Of a DNA stretch of 64,000 nt, positions 1 to 10,580 are shown piece by piece. How positions within the stretch are numbered: the first letter of the stretch is position 1; each line of letters opens with the position of its first letter. The stretch covers positions 6,784,147 through 6,848,146 of the forward strand of contig NC_084597.1 of the NCBI RefSeq assembly GCF_033807715.1, written 5' to 3'. A program made the position numbers and the translations under genes. The notes beneath the pieces were generated by a model, which was not told the origin of the DNA, searched no databases, and saw nothing but the letters and a program-made list of their open reading frames with translations. Origin of the DNA: Cololabis saira (taxonomy: Eukaryota; Chordata; Actinopteri; Beloniformes; Belonidae).

Positions 1-567
1 TCTTCAATCCATTATCCAAGAGAGGATCGGGTGCCCCCTCGTGAATTTCCTCATTTGTTTAGTTATTCCAAGTTAGGTTCAATTAAATTGATTAAACAGT
101 CAGCGTGCGCGTACGTGCACGCTTTTGTATGTGTCGGTATTTTTCTGACAAGTCTGTTTAGGTGGCTTTAGAGCTGCCTTTTTATTTATGGGTGAAGTCT
201 CTAATAATCCTTTTGCTCTGAGTTTGTAAAGCCACTCAATAAATATATATTTTTTTATTTTTGGGACTCTGATGCTTTAACAGGGATTTTTCATTTTATT
301 TTATTTTTTGCCTGTGAGTAAATTCAAGTAATTCATCTCCAAAGAGCTCTTCTAAGTCTCTAGTGACCAGTAGAAATATATCCCAAAAGGTTTGTGGCTT
401 GTTGGTAAACATCTTTGCAATAGATATTTGTGGATTTTTTCTTTCTTTCTTTTAACAGGGATGTACTTTTTGACCGTGTCCCAAAGTGCCTTTCTTTATT
501 CTAAGTGCAGCATGTGGCAGCTCTTCAGACACAGTGTTTTCTTTGGTTTTTCCTCCATACTCAGCAT
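1..567. other. No supported gene; AT-rich leader
   Basis: Low-complexity, T-rich sequence with a short purine/pyrimidine-alternating stretch near 100-120. I see no repeat family, splice-linked exon or RNA gene here. Confidence 0.5.
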
Positions 568-1384
568 GAACCTTCACAGTCAGCAGGAAACTTCACAGTC
601 TGCAGGAACCCTTAGAGTCTGCAAAACCCTCACAAATCTTTAGGAACCGTCACAGTCTCCAAGTAACCTTCACATTCTACAGGAACAGGTAAAAGTTTGC
701 AGGAACCTTAACAGTTTGCAGTAACTTCCACAGACCGCAAAAACCTTCACAACATGGAGGAACCTACACATTCTACATGAACCTTCACATTCTACAGGAA
801 CCACCACACTGTGCAGGAACCTTCACAGTTTGCAAGTAACCTTCACTTTCTACAGGAACCTCCACACTGTGCATGAAAATCCACAGTCTGCAGGAACCTT
901 TAGAGTCTGCAGAACCCTCACAAATCTTCAGGAACCTTCACAGTTTGCAAGTTACCTTCACATTCTACAGGAACAGGTAAAAGTTTGCAAGAAACTTCAC
1001 AGTTTGCAGGAACTTTCACAGACCGCAGGAACTTCCACAGTCTGCAGGAATCTTAACAGTCTACAGGAACCTCCACAGTCTGCAGGAACCCTCACAGTCT
1101 GCAGGAACCTTTACAATATGCAGGGACCTCCACAATCTTCAGGAACCTCCACAGTTTGCACGAACATTAACAGTCTGCAGAAACTTTCACAGTTTGCAGG
1201 AACCTTCACAATTTGCATGAACCCTCACAGTCTGCAGGAACCTTAACAGTCAGTAGAAACCTCCACAGTCTGCAGGAACCTTTACAGTCTGCAGAAACTT
1301 TCACAGTTTGCAGGAACCTTCACAATTTGCATGAACCCTCACAGTCTGCAGGAACCTTAACAGTCTGCAGGAATCTTCACAGAC
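568..1384. repeat. Degenerate ~20-bp minisatellite
   Basis: About forty head-to-tail variants of a 19-20-bp unit, consensus close to CCTTCACAGTCTGCAGGAA. Units drift between CAGTCTGCAG, CAGTTTGCAG and CAATTTGCATG, and CACATTCTACAGG variants cluster at 660-860. Open frames inside it are repeat translations with periodic SLQEP/SAGT peptides and are not treated as genes. Confidence 0.9.
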
Positions 1385-2016
1385 TCCTCTCTCTCTTGAC
1401 TTCTTTGCAGCCGAACATCACCCTAACTGTGCTCTGACAATGACACGTATTGATAAGATACTGTTGAAACTATTATAGAATATTTGTTTGTCATGGTGTT
1501 TCTCCTGCTTTACCATTTTAATTTATTTGAGTTTTTTTCTAAATTTCTGCACTTACAATTCACATGAGGCAATAATTTTACCCAGGACTGTACATCAAAA
1601 TGTACTTTTAAACACTTTTAACTTTGCGTATCATGTATTTTAGCTGAAATCTTGCAGTTAAAATAATGATTTATTGCAGATTTCTACTGTATGTTGAATA
1701 CTTCTGTGATAAATGTCCCCATTTGCTTGAGTCCAGGACTATGAGTGTCTGGGGAAAGTTGGGCTGCTGAAGGTTCATATCCCACTATACCACTTTAAAA
1801 ATGTAGATATTTAATAGTCAACTTGTTTTACTTTTGTATCACCTTTAAGCAGTATGCACCATGTAAACTGGCACTACATTCATGCAATGACCTCAGAATG
1901 TTGTAAACAAAATTAATTATGCTTTGTGAACCGTAATGTGTGGGATTTAAGACAAAAAATTATATACAAGTTTAGGGGTCTTTTTCCCCTTAAAATATGA
2001 CACACATGATGGGCAG
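1385..2016. other. No supported feature
   Basis: AT-rich single-copy-looking sequence between the minisatellite and the hAT copy at 2017. No coding signal or recognised repeat. Confidence 0.4.
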
Positions 2017-2861
2017 TAGGAATGGGTGATATTTTACCGTTCACGATAAACCGTCAAAAAAATTCCCTACGGTAAGAATTTGTAAATTCGCGGTAAAAAC
2101 GATAAATTCCCGTTGATGACGTTTTTGTGTAACAAACATGGCGGAAGGCGGATCTGAGAGCGAGGAGCTCGTTGTTAAACGAGGCTCCAGCTCTGGAACT
2201 GGTTTGGCTTTAAAAAGAGTGATGAGGAGCAAACATCATTTATTATGTGCAGAGTCTGCAAAAACAGAAGGAAATGGTTGTTACATTTTGATATAACGTT
2301 TAACTTTTACGAAAAAAAACTGCAATAGTATCTAATTTGTGGCATTTTCCAAACACAGGTTAATTTGCACATTTTATTTATATTAGAAGAGGTCATCACT
2401 GATAGGATTTTATTTTCAGTGAACTTTTATTTATTTGTCCTGTTTCTTTATTTATCAGGTTGTATTTTTTTCTACTTTGTGATTTTATAAGCTAAGAGAA
2501 CTTGAACGACAAGGTACTTTTGCTGTTTGCACTGTTATCCCACTGTTTAAGCCATACAGTTTGAATAAATGTGGAATCTGTTTTTACATTTCAAACTTGT
2601 TTCATTTGAGTCATTACAGTTTTGCAGTACAGGTGTACTAATTTAATTGGTTTTTATTAATTCAATTTAATTGGTGTAGTTTAGTAGCATTTAGTATCTT
2701 TTAGAGCAGTGTTTTGGCTCCAAAGACTGAATGTGGTGATAGATTTATAGTTACAAAGGTGGAGTTGAATTGGTATGTTTTTTATCGTCATTTTTATCGT
2801 TATCGGGATAAATGCCAGAAATTATCGTGATATTGTTTTTAGTCCATACCGCCCATCCCTA
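2017..2861. mobile_element. hAT-type non-autonomous transposon, family A copy 1
   Basis: Ends are TAGGAATGGGTGATATTTTA and, reversed, TAGGGATGGGCGGTATGGAC, followed inward by TATCG-rich subterminal repeats. The flanking octamers ATGGGCAG and ATGGCCAC match at 6 of 8 positions, consistent with a decayed 8-bp TSD. A second copy at 58010-58626 has a perfect 8-bp TSD, which supports the hAT assignment. The left half keeps a transposase fossil; the rest is AT-rich filler. Confidence 0.8.
2138..2276 (+). pseudogene. hAT transposase N-terminal fossil (BED zinc finger), frameshifted
   Basis: From ATG 2138 the frame reads MAEGGSESEELVVKRGSSSG. The next frame, from 2200, then reads WFGFKKSDEEQTSFIM followed by CRVCKNR. 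The W-x-F, KSDEEQT and CxxC pattern is the first half of a BED-type zinc finger as found at the N-terminus of hAT transposases. A small indel near 2195-2200 separates the two frames. No second zinc-ligand pair or catalytic region survives in this element, so it cannot encode a working transposase. The reading is from the sequence; the family name is by motif similarity. Confidence 0.7.
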
Positions 2862-3729
2862 ATGGCCACAGTTACCTGTCCTCATATCTTTTCTTTTCGA
2901 GTCTGACCTCCCACTTCCTTTCTTTAAAGGCTGCCTGCTAAGCTCCTCAGGTTCCCACAAAGATAAAAGCTGAGTGGCAGGTATCACTGTTACCTTGTAA
3001 AAGCAATAAGTGTGTAACATGACCAAAAGAGCGTTGGAAAAGACAGTGATGGGGTGAGAATAGTGTGAAAGTCACTTAGGTCACTTAAGGGCTGTCTTAA
3101 TCTCCCATAAAAGCCCCCTGGTCAGTATATGGAGCTTGTGTCGGGGTTAGAAATGAATATTTGCTGTAGAGCAGCTGCATTTAAGTCAGTAGAACAATGA
3201 CGTATCGTCATGCCCTTGTAGAACCCTTCAAATCATCAATCTCATCAAATTTGTCGACTAAATGGTAGTTGTGGTTGAATCATTTCGCCATCAACTACAA
3301 TTTCCTCCACCCTGACTTATCCTTTGTAAGGCGTGGCGAGGCTGTGGGAGAAACCATTCTAAGTAAATAAGTGGGATTATCTCACCCCACTCTTTCAGAT
3401 TGAGTTGGAAATCCACCATTTTCTGAGAAAAGAATGACATTAGGTTGGGTATGCAATTTGACAGATGGGTTGAACACAACTGGCGGAAACAAGTTGTGGG
3501 AAAATGATGTGAGAAAAAGGAATGACACAAAGGGAAATGTAAAGTAATATAATGACGTTTACACAGACAGTCCCTTCACTATTCGACGTCAAAAGGTAAA
3601 GGTTGACATAGAAATCTCCTCTTTTAGAAAAACGAATGGAGCTTTGCATTCAGCTTAAAGCACCATAACTACATCTTAACTGTTGACGTGAAAGGTTGGA
3701 GCAACAGACACAGAGGAAACTCTATAGGG
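2862..3729. other. No supported feature
   Basis: Single-copy-looking sequence between two hAT insertions. Short antisense open frames show no recognisable domain. Confidence 0.4.
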
Positions 3730-4926
3730 CAGGGCTCGGCAACCCAAAATGTTGAAAGAGCCATATTGGACCAAAAACACAAAAAACAAATATGTCTGGA
3801 GCTGCAAAAAACTAGAAGTCTTGTATGTATAAGCCTCAGAATGAAGGCAAATGGCAAAGGCGAAATGTTGAGAAAATTGTCGAAATGTTGAGAAAAAAGT
3901 TGAAATGTCGAGATTAATGTTGAAGTACAATCTTGAGAAAAAAGTCGAAATGTCAAGAAAAGTCAAAATGTCAAGATTATTGTTGAATTTCAATTTCGAG
4001 AAAAAAGTCGAAATGTCGAGAAAAAAGTCGAAATGTCGAGATTAATGTTGAAGTACAATCTTGAGAAAAAAGTCGAAATGTCAAGAAAAGTCAAAATGTC
4101 AAGATTATTGTTGAATTTCAATTTCGAGAAAAAAGTCGAAATGTCGAGAAAAAAGTCGAAATGTTGAGAAAAAAGTCGAAATGTCGAGAAAAAAGTTGAA
4201 ATGTCGAGATTAAAAAGGAAAGGAAAAACGAAGAAAAATAGAGAAAAAAAAGCAAAACAAAGCAAAAAAGGAAAAAAGAGAAAAAAAGGAAAAAAAAAAT
4301 ATGTCTGGAGCCGCAAATAATTAGAAGTCTTGTATGTATAAGCCTTAGAATGAAGGCAAATGGCGAAAGGCGAAATGTCGAGAAAAAAGTCGAAATGTTG
4401 AGAAAAAAAGTCGAAATGTCGAGAAAAAAGTCGAAATGTTGAGAAAAAAGTCGAAATGTGGAGAAAAAAGTCAAAATGTTGAGAAAAAAGTCAAAATTTT
4501 GAGAAAAAAGTCGAAATGTCGAGATTATTGTTGAAGTTCAATTTCGAGAAAAAAGTCAAAATTTCGAGAAAAAAGGCAAAATGTCAAGATAATTGTTGAA
4601 TTTCAATTTCGAGAAAAAAGTCAAAATGTCGAGAAAAAAGTCAAAATGTTGAGAAAAAAGTCAAAATTTTGAGACAAAAGTCAAAATGTCAAGATTATTG
4701 TTGAAGTTCAATTTCGAGAAAAAAGTCAAAATGTTGAGAAAAAAAAGTCGAAATGTCGAGATTAAAACGGAAAGGAAAAAGGAAGAAAAATAGAGAAAAA
4801 AAGAAAAAAAAAAGAAAAAAAAAGGAAAAAAAGAGAAAAAAAAGGAAAAAAAAATGTCAAACATTTTTGAAAAAGCTCCAGGAGCCACTAGGGCAGCGCT
4901 AAAGAGCCGCAGGTTGCCGACCCCTG
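3730..4926. mobile_element. hAT non-autonomous element, family E copy 1, minisatellite-expanded
   Basis: Begins CAGGGCTCGGCAACCC and ends GGTTGCCGACCCCTG, an inverted pair. It is flanked on both sides by the same octamer CTATAGGG (3722-3729 and 4927-4934), a perfect hAT-type TSD. The interior is dominated by a 20-bp unit close to TCGAAATGTCGAGAAAAAAG repeated dozens of times, then an A/G-rich tract. A block with CAAATATGTCTGGAGCCGCA occurs twice, so the copy carries an internal duplication. Confidence 0.92.
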
Positions 4927-5044
4927 CTATAGGGCCTCTGTGTCGACATACAACTGGTCCAAGTAGCAAAGCACACGTGAAGTAGACGGAGCAACAACAA
5001 AATAGATCCAAAATGGTGCTCAGTGGAGTAGTAAGTAAGTAACG

Positions 5045-5170
5045 TTCATTTATTTGTAGCACCTTTCACAGAGTATGGGAGGTCACAATGTGCTTCACAA
5101 AGAATAAAACAATACAATAAAAGTAAAAATACAATATAAACAAGACGATACTGGTTAAAAGGAGAATTAA
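5045..5170 (-). mobile_element. LINE-type 3'-end fragment
   Basis: A TTTATTTGTAGCACCTTTCACAG-like run leads into an A-rich AATAAAACAATA tail. This is the reverse of the 3' untranslated end common to fish L2/Rex-like LINEs and their SINE partners. No coding part remains. Confidence 0.5.
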
Positions 5171-5482
5171 AAGGAAAATAATTGTCACACAACTGTTATT
5201 ACCCATTTGAGATTCTGCTGATGTTGTCTACCAGAACAGTTATGAATCACATCTTCAACCCCTCAATGTCCTTTACAACAGTCTCTGTAGATGTGTCTTA
5301 AGGTGCCCATATCAAACTCACCACTGCTCCATGTATCGATCATTAAACTGGTTTAATCAGCTCAAGAAGACAAAACCACTGGCTCCAACTCATATTCAAA
5401 TGTATCCACTTTAGTTATCCATCTTACTTAAAGTGGCACTATGTAACTTTTCCACCTTAATATCATATTTCCAGAGTCATTG

Positions 5483-5847
5483 TGTTATGTATCTCTGTAT
5501 TGGGAATAGCTGTCCTCCTCCTGTGTGGTGGGGGAGGCGCTGTTTCCTTGGTGCTTTCCTCATTTTTGCCTTTCAGGTCGGGTCCAATCCAGGTGCACAG
5601 GATTGGGTCTGATTGCCTGGGAGGGTATTTAAGGAGAGGGTTCCAGGGTCGCCAGTCTCTCTCTCCCTCCCTGCCGGTGACAACAACGGCCAACCATTTT
5701 TCCCTTAGTTGTTTCTTGATACTTTGCACATTATTATCTTTAGTTACCTTGTACCTTAGGGCCTTATTTTTAATAAATACATGAAATGGTTTACCTGTGT
5801 GGTCTCCCTACTTGTTGTGATCTACCGTGAGCCAGGTGGTCATAACA
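5483..5847 (+). mobile_element. Solo LTR, 365 bp
   Basis: Starts TGTTATG and ends CATAACA, perfect inverted LTR termini. It is flanked by ATTG on both sides (5479-5482, 5848-5851), a 4-bp TSD. It contains a TATA-like GGTATTTAAGGAG near 5623-5636 followed by a pyrimidine-rich stretch, and AATAAA near 5771. No internal retroviral sequence or second LTR is present, as expected after LTR-LTR recombination. Gypsy-like versus ERV origin cannot be decided. It lies inside element H copy 1, so it is younger than that insertion. Confidence 0.82.
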
Positions 5848-6683
5848 ATTGTGATGGTACATCAACTTCCAACAGGTTTAATGAACGTCTGTCATGGTCT
5901 GAGGGGTCTGTATCACCTTCACTGGCACTATGTAACTTTGAGGAGCATGGTAGGAACCCTGCCACACTAAAAAACTACAAATCGTTACGACTTTGACTGC
6001 TTTACGGCATACGTCACTTCCCCCTCCTTCCCGATTCGCAGTCGAGACGAAAATGGGCGGGGCTTGGAGCACAGCTCCGCAGAAGCTGGTAACCCGTTGC
6101 TGTGTTGTAGCTGCAGCAGCTCCACACAACAGACGTGGGGAAAAGATCCTAATGGTTTAACTTTTCAACGGTTTCCTGCTCGGAGGCAGAACCACGGAGA
6201 CCAAGTATCTGACATAACAAAGTAAAAGAGTGAAAGAGTCGTCGGCTCGCTTTGGATCGCGGCTGTAACGACCAAACACCGGCTTCCACACAGTAAAGCC
6301 TGAATTATGGTTCTGCGTTAAATCGACGTAGACCTACGGCGGAGGGTACACTCACACAGACGGGTCGGATCAAAACACGGGTTTTATTCCCCACTTCGCC
6401 AGCTAAACGCAGTTGCTGGCCAGCTCTCTGCGGTGCAATTAACCCCAATCTTCAGATAAAACTAGTTTGTTGAGGAAAAAATATTAACTCTTATTTGTAG
6501 CTGCAGAGGAAAAAAATAATCTCACCAGGAAAACAAAAATATTGCTCACACCTCGGAGCCTCTTCACCATAATATAGCAGTCAAAAAAAAAGAAAAGAGA
6601 AGTAAGAGGGATACAAAACATGTACTGTATGTTGTACTATTATACAAATTTATTGAAACACATGGCTCTTCAGTAGGGATTAA

Positions 6684-6756
6684 TTATTATTATAATTAAT
6701 AATATAATTAATATAATTAATTAATTATTATTATAATTAATAATAATTAATAATCA
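6684..6756. repeat. AT palindromic tract
   Basis: Seventy bases of nested TTAATTATTATTATAATTAA-type palindromes inside element H copy 1. It interrupts the region that in copy 2 encodes the DPYEIP peptide. Confidence 0.8.
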
Positions 6757-7410
6757 TTATTTTCTCCATATACCGCTCCCTGGCTTCCTTGTTTAAGGTA
6801 TCCCGGTAAATTCCAGTTCCTTTCCAGCAGTTTAACATCTTTTTTTTTTGCGTTCTGTCTGTTCACTTGGTGAAACAGAAAAGTGTCCCGTCTCCTCCAT
6901 GGATCTATTATAAAACGGTCTCCTCTCATCAAAACAAATGCAGCGACGGGACAGGAGTTTTCCGGCAGTACGCGCTGGTGCTCATGGGAAACGTAGTGTT
7001 CTTTCTGGTAAAACACTACCGCTTTTGTCCAAAAGATGCCGCCAAACTCAGAAAAGCTGAAAGTTACGTTGTGCTGCTTTAAAGCAATATTTGATTCCAT
7101 ATACATACTCATATTCTCTTAGAAACTCTGAGATACCCTTCTTTTCCGTTCCTTTGACATTTAAAGAAATTGGCAGACGTGCTTTTAAGTTCAAAGTCCC
7201 ATCAGATTGGAACAACCTACCCATCAATATAAGAGAACTCAAGTCATTACATCTCTTTAAAAACTCACTGTTTTCCAATCTCAATAAACCTTGTAGTTGC
7301 CTCTATTGGTATTGCCTTCTCATTTGTGTCATTTAAAAAAAAAAAATAAATAACATAATGTATTTTTTTTTCATATATTGTATAATAATGATGATGACAA
7401 TGACTATTAT

Positions 7411-8590
7411 TAGGGCCCGAGCACTACAGTGCGAAGGCCCTATTGTATCTGTAGGAATCTTTTTTTTTTCTCTTTTTTTTTTGTTCCGACGAAATGAGGG
7501 CCTTTTTGCCCGCCTTAAGGTGCCCCAAAAGTCACCAAAATGTGTTATTTAATGCTTTGCATTAATGGGCGTGGCCTAATGGCTCAACAGCGCCCCCTAG
7601 AAAACTTTGTTTCTCAAGCCCACGATACGGTTTGACGTACATGCACGAAAATCGGTACACATCTGTATCATGTCGCAGCTTAAAGAAAAGTCTCTTGGCG
7701 ACATGGCCCAAACCGAACAGGAAGTCGGCCATTTTGAATTAATCGTGGAATTTTCGTGCAATTTATGCCATTTCTTCGGCTGCTTCTTAGCCCGAACCGT
7801 AACGTGCACCCAGGTGTGTTATCTATTTTTTTTTTTTTAATTTCTTTTTATCCCGTTTTTTTCCCCCCCATTTTACCACCCAGTGCTCCTACCTAACAGT
7901 CCTGTGCATTGCCATCCTCTACCAACCCCGGGAGTTCCTGCACTGAGCTCAGGTCTCCTCCTAACCTGAGGAGTGAGCAGGCCGCTTCTTTTCACCAGAC
8001 AGGGTGAGGATTCTCTGACCGGACGTAGCGCGTGGAAGGATCACGTTATTCCGGCCGGATCCTCCCCACCCCATCTGTTCCCCGGTTGGCCAGAGGGGGC
8101 AGTAGAGCCAGGACTGCTGCATGTTTTTGTGAGGGTAGCTCCCATTAGCTACCCTGGGGAACACAGGGAGAACATGCAAACTCCACACAGAAAGATCCTT
8201 TCACCAACCCCACCCAGGGTGTGGGTGCTGAAGTCATGGGGGAACTACCTTCAGCGTCCCCGGCAGGAATCGAACCCAGGACCTTCTTGCTGTGAGACGG
8301 CTGCACTACCTGCTGCACCACCGTACCCCGACCCAGGTGTGTTATACATCAAAATGTGCGTCTCGATCCTGCGACGATTCACATTACTTTTCTCAGTCAA
8401 AAGCGTTACCGTGGCGACCCTAGGCGCCAAAAAACGCCATAACTTTTGAATGGTTTGACATAAAGAGTCGTGGGTGGTGTCATCCGCTAAATGTCCAGGC
8501 CTGAAGAATCTACATCAAGTCATACAAGCTTCCACTGCAGCCTGAACGTGCACAAGGGTGGAGGACCGTTCAGCTGCTTGCGGCTTTAAT
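7411..8590 (+). mobile_element. Helentron-like non-autonomous element, family R copy 1
   Basis: Left end AGGGCCCGAGCACTACAGTG. Right end has a subterminal GCTGCTTGCGGC hairpin followed by TTTAATT. Compared with other copies, the right side carries AGTGCGAGGGCCC, the reverse of the left tip but set inward of the hairpin. Such asymmetric inverted repeats with a 3' hairpin are known from Helentron-associated elements. Internal landmarks shared by all copies are ACGGTTTGACGTACATGCAC, CCGAACAGGAAGTCGGCC and AACTTTTGAATGGTTTGACA. A SINE interrupts it at 7823-8330. Confidence 0.65.
7823..8330 (-). mobile_element. tRNA-derived SINE
   Basis: Flanked by a perfect 15-bp TSD ACCCAGGTGTGTTAT (7808-7822 and 8331-8345). 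On the minus strand the head reads GGTGGTGCAGCAGGTAGTGC and then, about 40 bases on, GGGTTCGATTCC, a pol III B-box. The body includes TGTGTGGAGTTTGCATGTTC, a central segment common in fish SINEs. The tail is T-rich on the plus strand near 7823-7870. It carries a tRNA-like promoter but is not a tRNA gene. Confidence 0.9.
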
Positions 8591-8775
8591 TAATTCAATT
8601 CAATTCAATTTTATTCATATAGCGTCTAATACAACAAAAGTTGTCTCTAGACGCTTTCCAGAGACCCAGAACATGAACCCCCGAGCAATTATTACATAAA
8701 CAATGGCAGGTAAAAACTCCCCTAGTGGGAGAAAAACCTTAAGCCAAACAGTGGCAAGAAAAACTCATCAGATTC
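8591..8775 (-). mobile_element. LINE 3'-end fragment with (TTGAA)n tail
   Basis: TTCAATTCAATTCAATTTTA opens the fragment, followed by ATAGCGTCTAATACAACA and GTCTCTAGACGCTTTCCAGA. The same 3' untranslated sequence ends the larger LINE at 44297-45885. Only the extreme 3' end is present. Confidence 0.75.
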
Positions 8776-8904
8776 ATCAGATAACTTCAGTGTGTTTCTT
8801 TTACTGTATAAAACAATTGTGTGTTTCACCAAAACTTAAACTCAAAATATGTGGTTTGAGGTTAATATTTAATTCTATATTTAATCTGTCTATCCAGGTT
8901 TTGA

Positions 8905-9072
8905 CTGGAAGATAAGCTAATTTTACCTACGTTTGAAAATAAAAACTTTTACATGCTTATTTTAACTCTAATCCTTTCTGGTGATTCTACTGTTTTTAAA
9001 TTAAAATATAAATATATTCTTGTAAATGGACTCGTAAATATATATTAAAAATACTTGTAATTTACAAATTAC
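8905..9072. repeat. Left 168-bp direct repeat flanking the hAT insertion
   Basis: Runs from CTGGAAGATAAGC to TACAAATTAC and ends at the first base of the hAT element. The matching copy at 13923-14090 has the same length and about five or six visible substitutions. Confidence 0.9.
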
Positions 9073-9214
9073 CAGAGGTGTCTTCATTATTCACATTCAT
9101 TACTCAGGTAGAAGTATAGATACTAGAGTTTAAAAATACTCCTGTAGAAGTTGAAGTATCAACTCAAGTTTTTTACTTAAATAAAAGTATAAAAGTACTG
9201 GTTTCAAAACTACT

Positions 9215-9405
9215 TATACTACTACTATACTACTTTTCGGACATGCAAGTGAAATTACTGTGCTGTTTTTTTGTTTTATTTTGTTTTGTTTTGTAAAATT
9301 GTCTTGATCGGCCATTTTGTATTATTATTTCTGTTTTACTTGTTCATATTTACTATATATATCATTTGCATGTTCGGAATAAACCACTAACTAACTAACT
9401 AACTA
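9215..9405 (+). mobile_element. Small LINE/SINE 3'-end-like insertion in the hAT copy
   Basis: Present here but absent from the two empty relatives. It runs from about CTTTTCGGACATGCAAG to GTTCGGAATAAACCACTAAC and ends in a TAACTAACTAAC tail, typical of a short-repeat-tailed LINE or SINE 3' end. Confidence 0.55.
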
Positions 9406-9787
9406 AAAGTATAAAAGTAAAAGTAATGTAAGGGGAAAAAAAAGCCATTAAGTACAAAAGCCATTGTAAATGAATGTATCTTAGTATAATGCAAATATAT
9501 TAAAGAACCATATATGTGTACTATTGAGCATTAACGTGTGTTTCAGAGAGCAGGAGATATGATGACTAGTTGCCTATAAGTATTGTAATGGTGCAAAAAG
9601 TCAAACTTCAGAGGCATGTTATCATTTATCCTAACCTTTATTGGAATGTACATCCAAGTTTAGTTGCAGGAATCTGAGGGAACGGATGTAAGAACAAAAC
9701 TGGACAAGAACATCTGAAACAACCACAACCAAATTCACTCTATCCGGATGGAGCAATTTGACTGGTAGTTTTTATTAAAGGCAGAAA

Positions 9788-9902
9788 TAGTCCAGTCAAT
9801 CTAACTCGAAAAAGGGCCCAACCCAGGAGAAATTGCAATAGTAATGTTTCATAGTTTTTATTGGTCCAAATACCCTCCTGCATCATATATTAAAAGTATA
9901 CC
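9788..9902. repeat. Left terminal inverted repeat of the nuclease element
   Basis: 115 bases made of three blocks that match the right end (15, about 15 and 17 bp perfect), separated by diverged spacers. The blocky conservation suggests protein-binding sites. Confidence 0.88.
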
Positions 9903-10383
9903 TTCACAGATTTAGTGGAACATACTTTTTTTTCAATGTCAAAAGCAACGTTTCAACTTGTTAAAGTGACCTGGTTTGGGTAAAATTCTGTTAATATAGA
10001 AGGGTTTTTGTACACCTATTTGACATGTGTAGTGTATTTTCCTAAGTTTTTGGGGTCTATCTCTCCAATAATACTAATACCAATATAATAATTTTCAGAC
10101 CCTGTTCTAATATCATATACCTCATATACCCTTTTGGGTATTACTAGCCCAACACCTAATTTTTTTTTTTACAAAATTTACACTCAAAGTTTGTGCTAGA
10201 CTGCTCCAATGGTTGTATCTGCATCTAAAATAGGTGTATCTGCATCTAAGATTGTTCCTGAGAGATATGTTTAGTGTCTACCATGACATGACCCCCCACT
10301 GACCCCCATCAGTGGCACATGACGCGCGGGCAGGGTGCGTGTGTGTGAATCTGGCAGAGACTGTCCTTTGGGGCTGACCTCCT

Positions 10384-10463
10384 GTAAGTCAGACATTTCT
10401 TTACTTCTACCACTCAGTACTATAAAACATATTTATAATCATCACCAGTTTTCATTTTTCCAG
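10384..10463 (+). promoter_or_regulatory. Candidate 5'-UTR intron of the nuclease gene
   Basis: A strong donor CCT/GTAAGT at 10384 and an acceptor TTTTCATTTTTCCAG ending at 10463 would remove 80 bases just upstream of the gene. A TATA-like ACTATAAAAC near 10418-10428 lies inside it and could instead be a core promoter. The choice is unproven. Confidence 0.4.
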
Positions 10464-10580
10464 CTTAGGTTACTCTTTATGTTAGCTAGCGGTCAGCTAG
10501 CAGTTAGCTAGCAACTCGACGCAACTCGTTACCAGGTCACTCCAATTCTAACTTTTGATCAACCACTGTGGTGGAAAGCG

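Larger units (their letters stand above)
5432..7078. mobile_element. TTAA-flanked TIR element, family H copy 1
   Basis: Left end AGTGGCACTATGTAACTTT and reversed right end AGCAGCACAACGTAACTTT form imperfect TIRs. TTAA flanks both sides (5428-5431, 7079-7082), and removing the element rejoins a LINE frame, so TTAA is the likely TSD. An internal near-repeat of the left end occurs at 5925-5945. Position 6250-7078 is the reverse complement of the copy at 33378-34236. It also contains a fully AT palindromic tract at 6684-6756. The superfamily is unresolved; piggyBac- and Kolobok-like elements both use TTAA. Confidence 0.7.
5171..7356 (+). pseudogene. LINE reverse-transcriptase C-terminal remnant, split by an insertion
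   Basis: Residues downstream of the catalytic core of a CR1/L2-like LINE protein can be read in two pieces. At about 5265-5420 the frame includes CSMYRSLNWFNQLKK and PLAPTHIQMY. At 7091-7336 it includes RRAFKFKVPSDWNNLP and LFKNSLFSNL, the usual C-terminal WNNLP...FK...L motif. The two parts are separated by the TTAA-flanked element at 5432-7078. After 7336 comes an A-rich run AAAAAAAAAAATAAATAA that fits a LINE 3' end. Stops break the first part, so this is a dead copy. The LINE assignment is by motif recognition. Confidence 0.6.

Noticed and set aside
568..1384. CRISPR-like look of regularly spaced repeats
   Set aside because: No unique spacers: units are contiguous and degenerate, and the genome is vertebrate.
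8270..8330. tRNA gene
   Set aside because: The B-box and tRNA-like head belong to a SINE with a 15-bp TSD and a long non-tRNA body. No cloverleaf with an anticodon arm is convincing.
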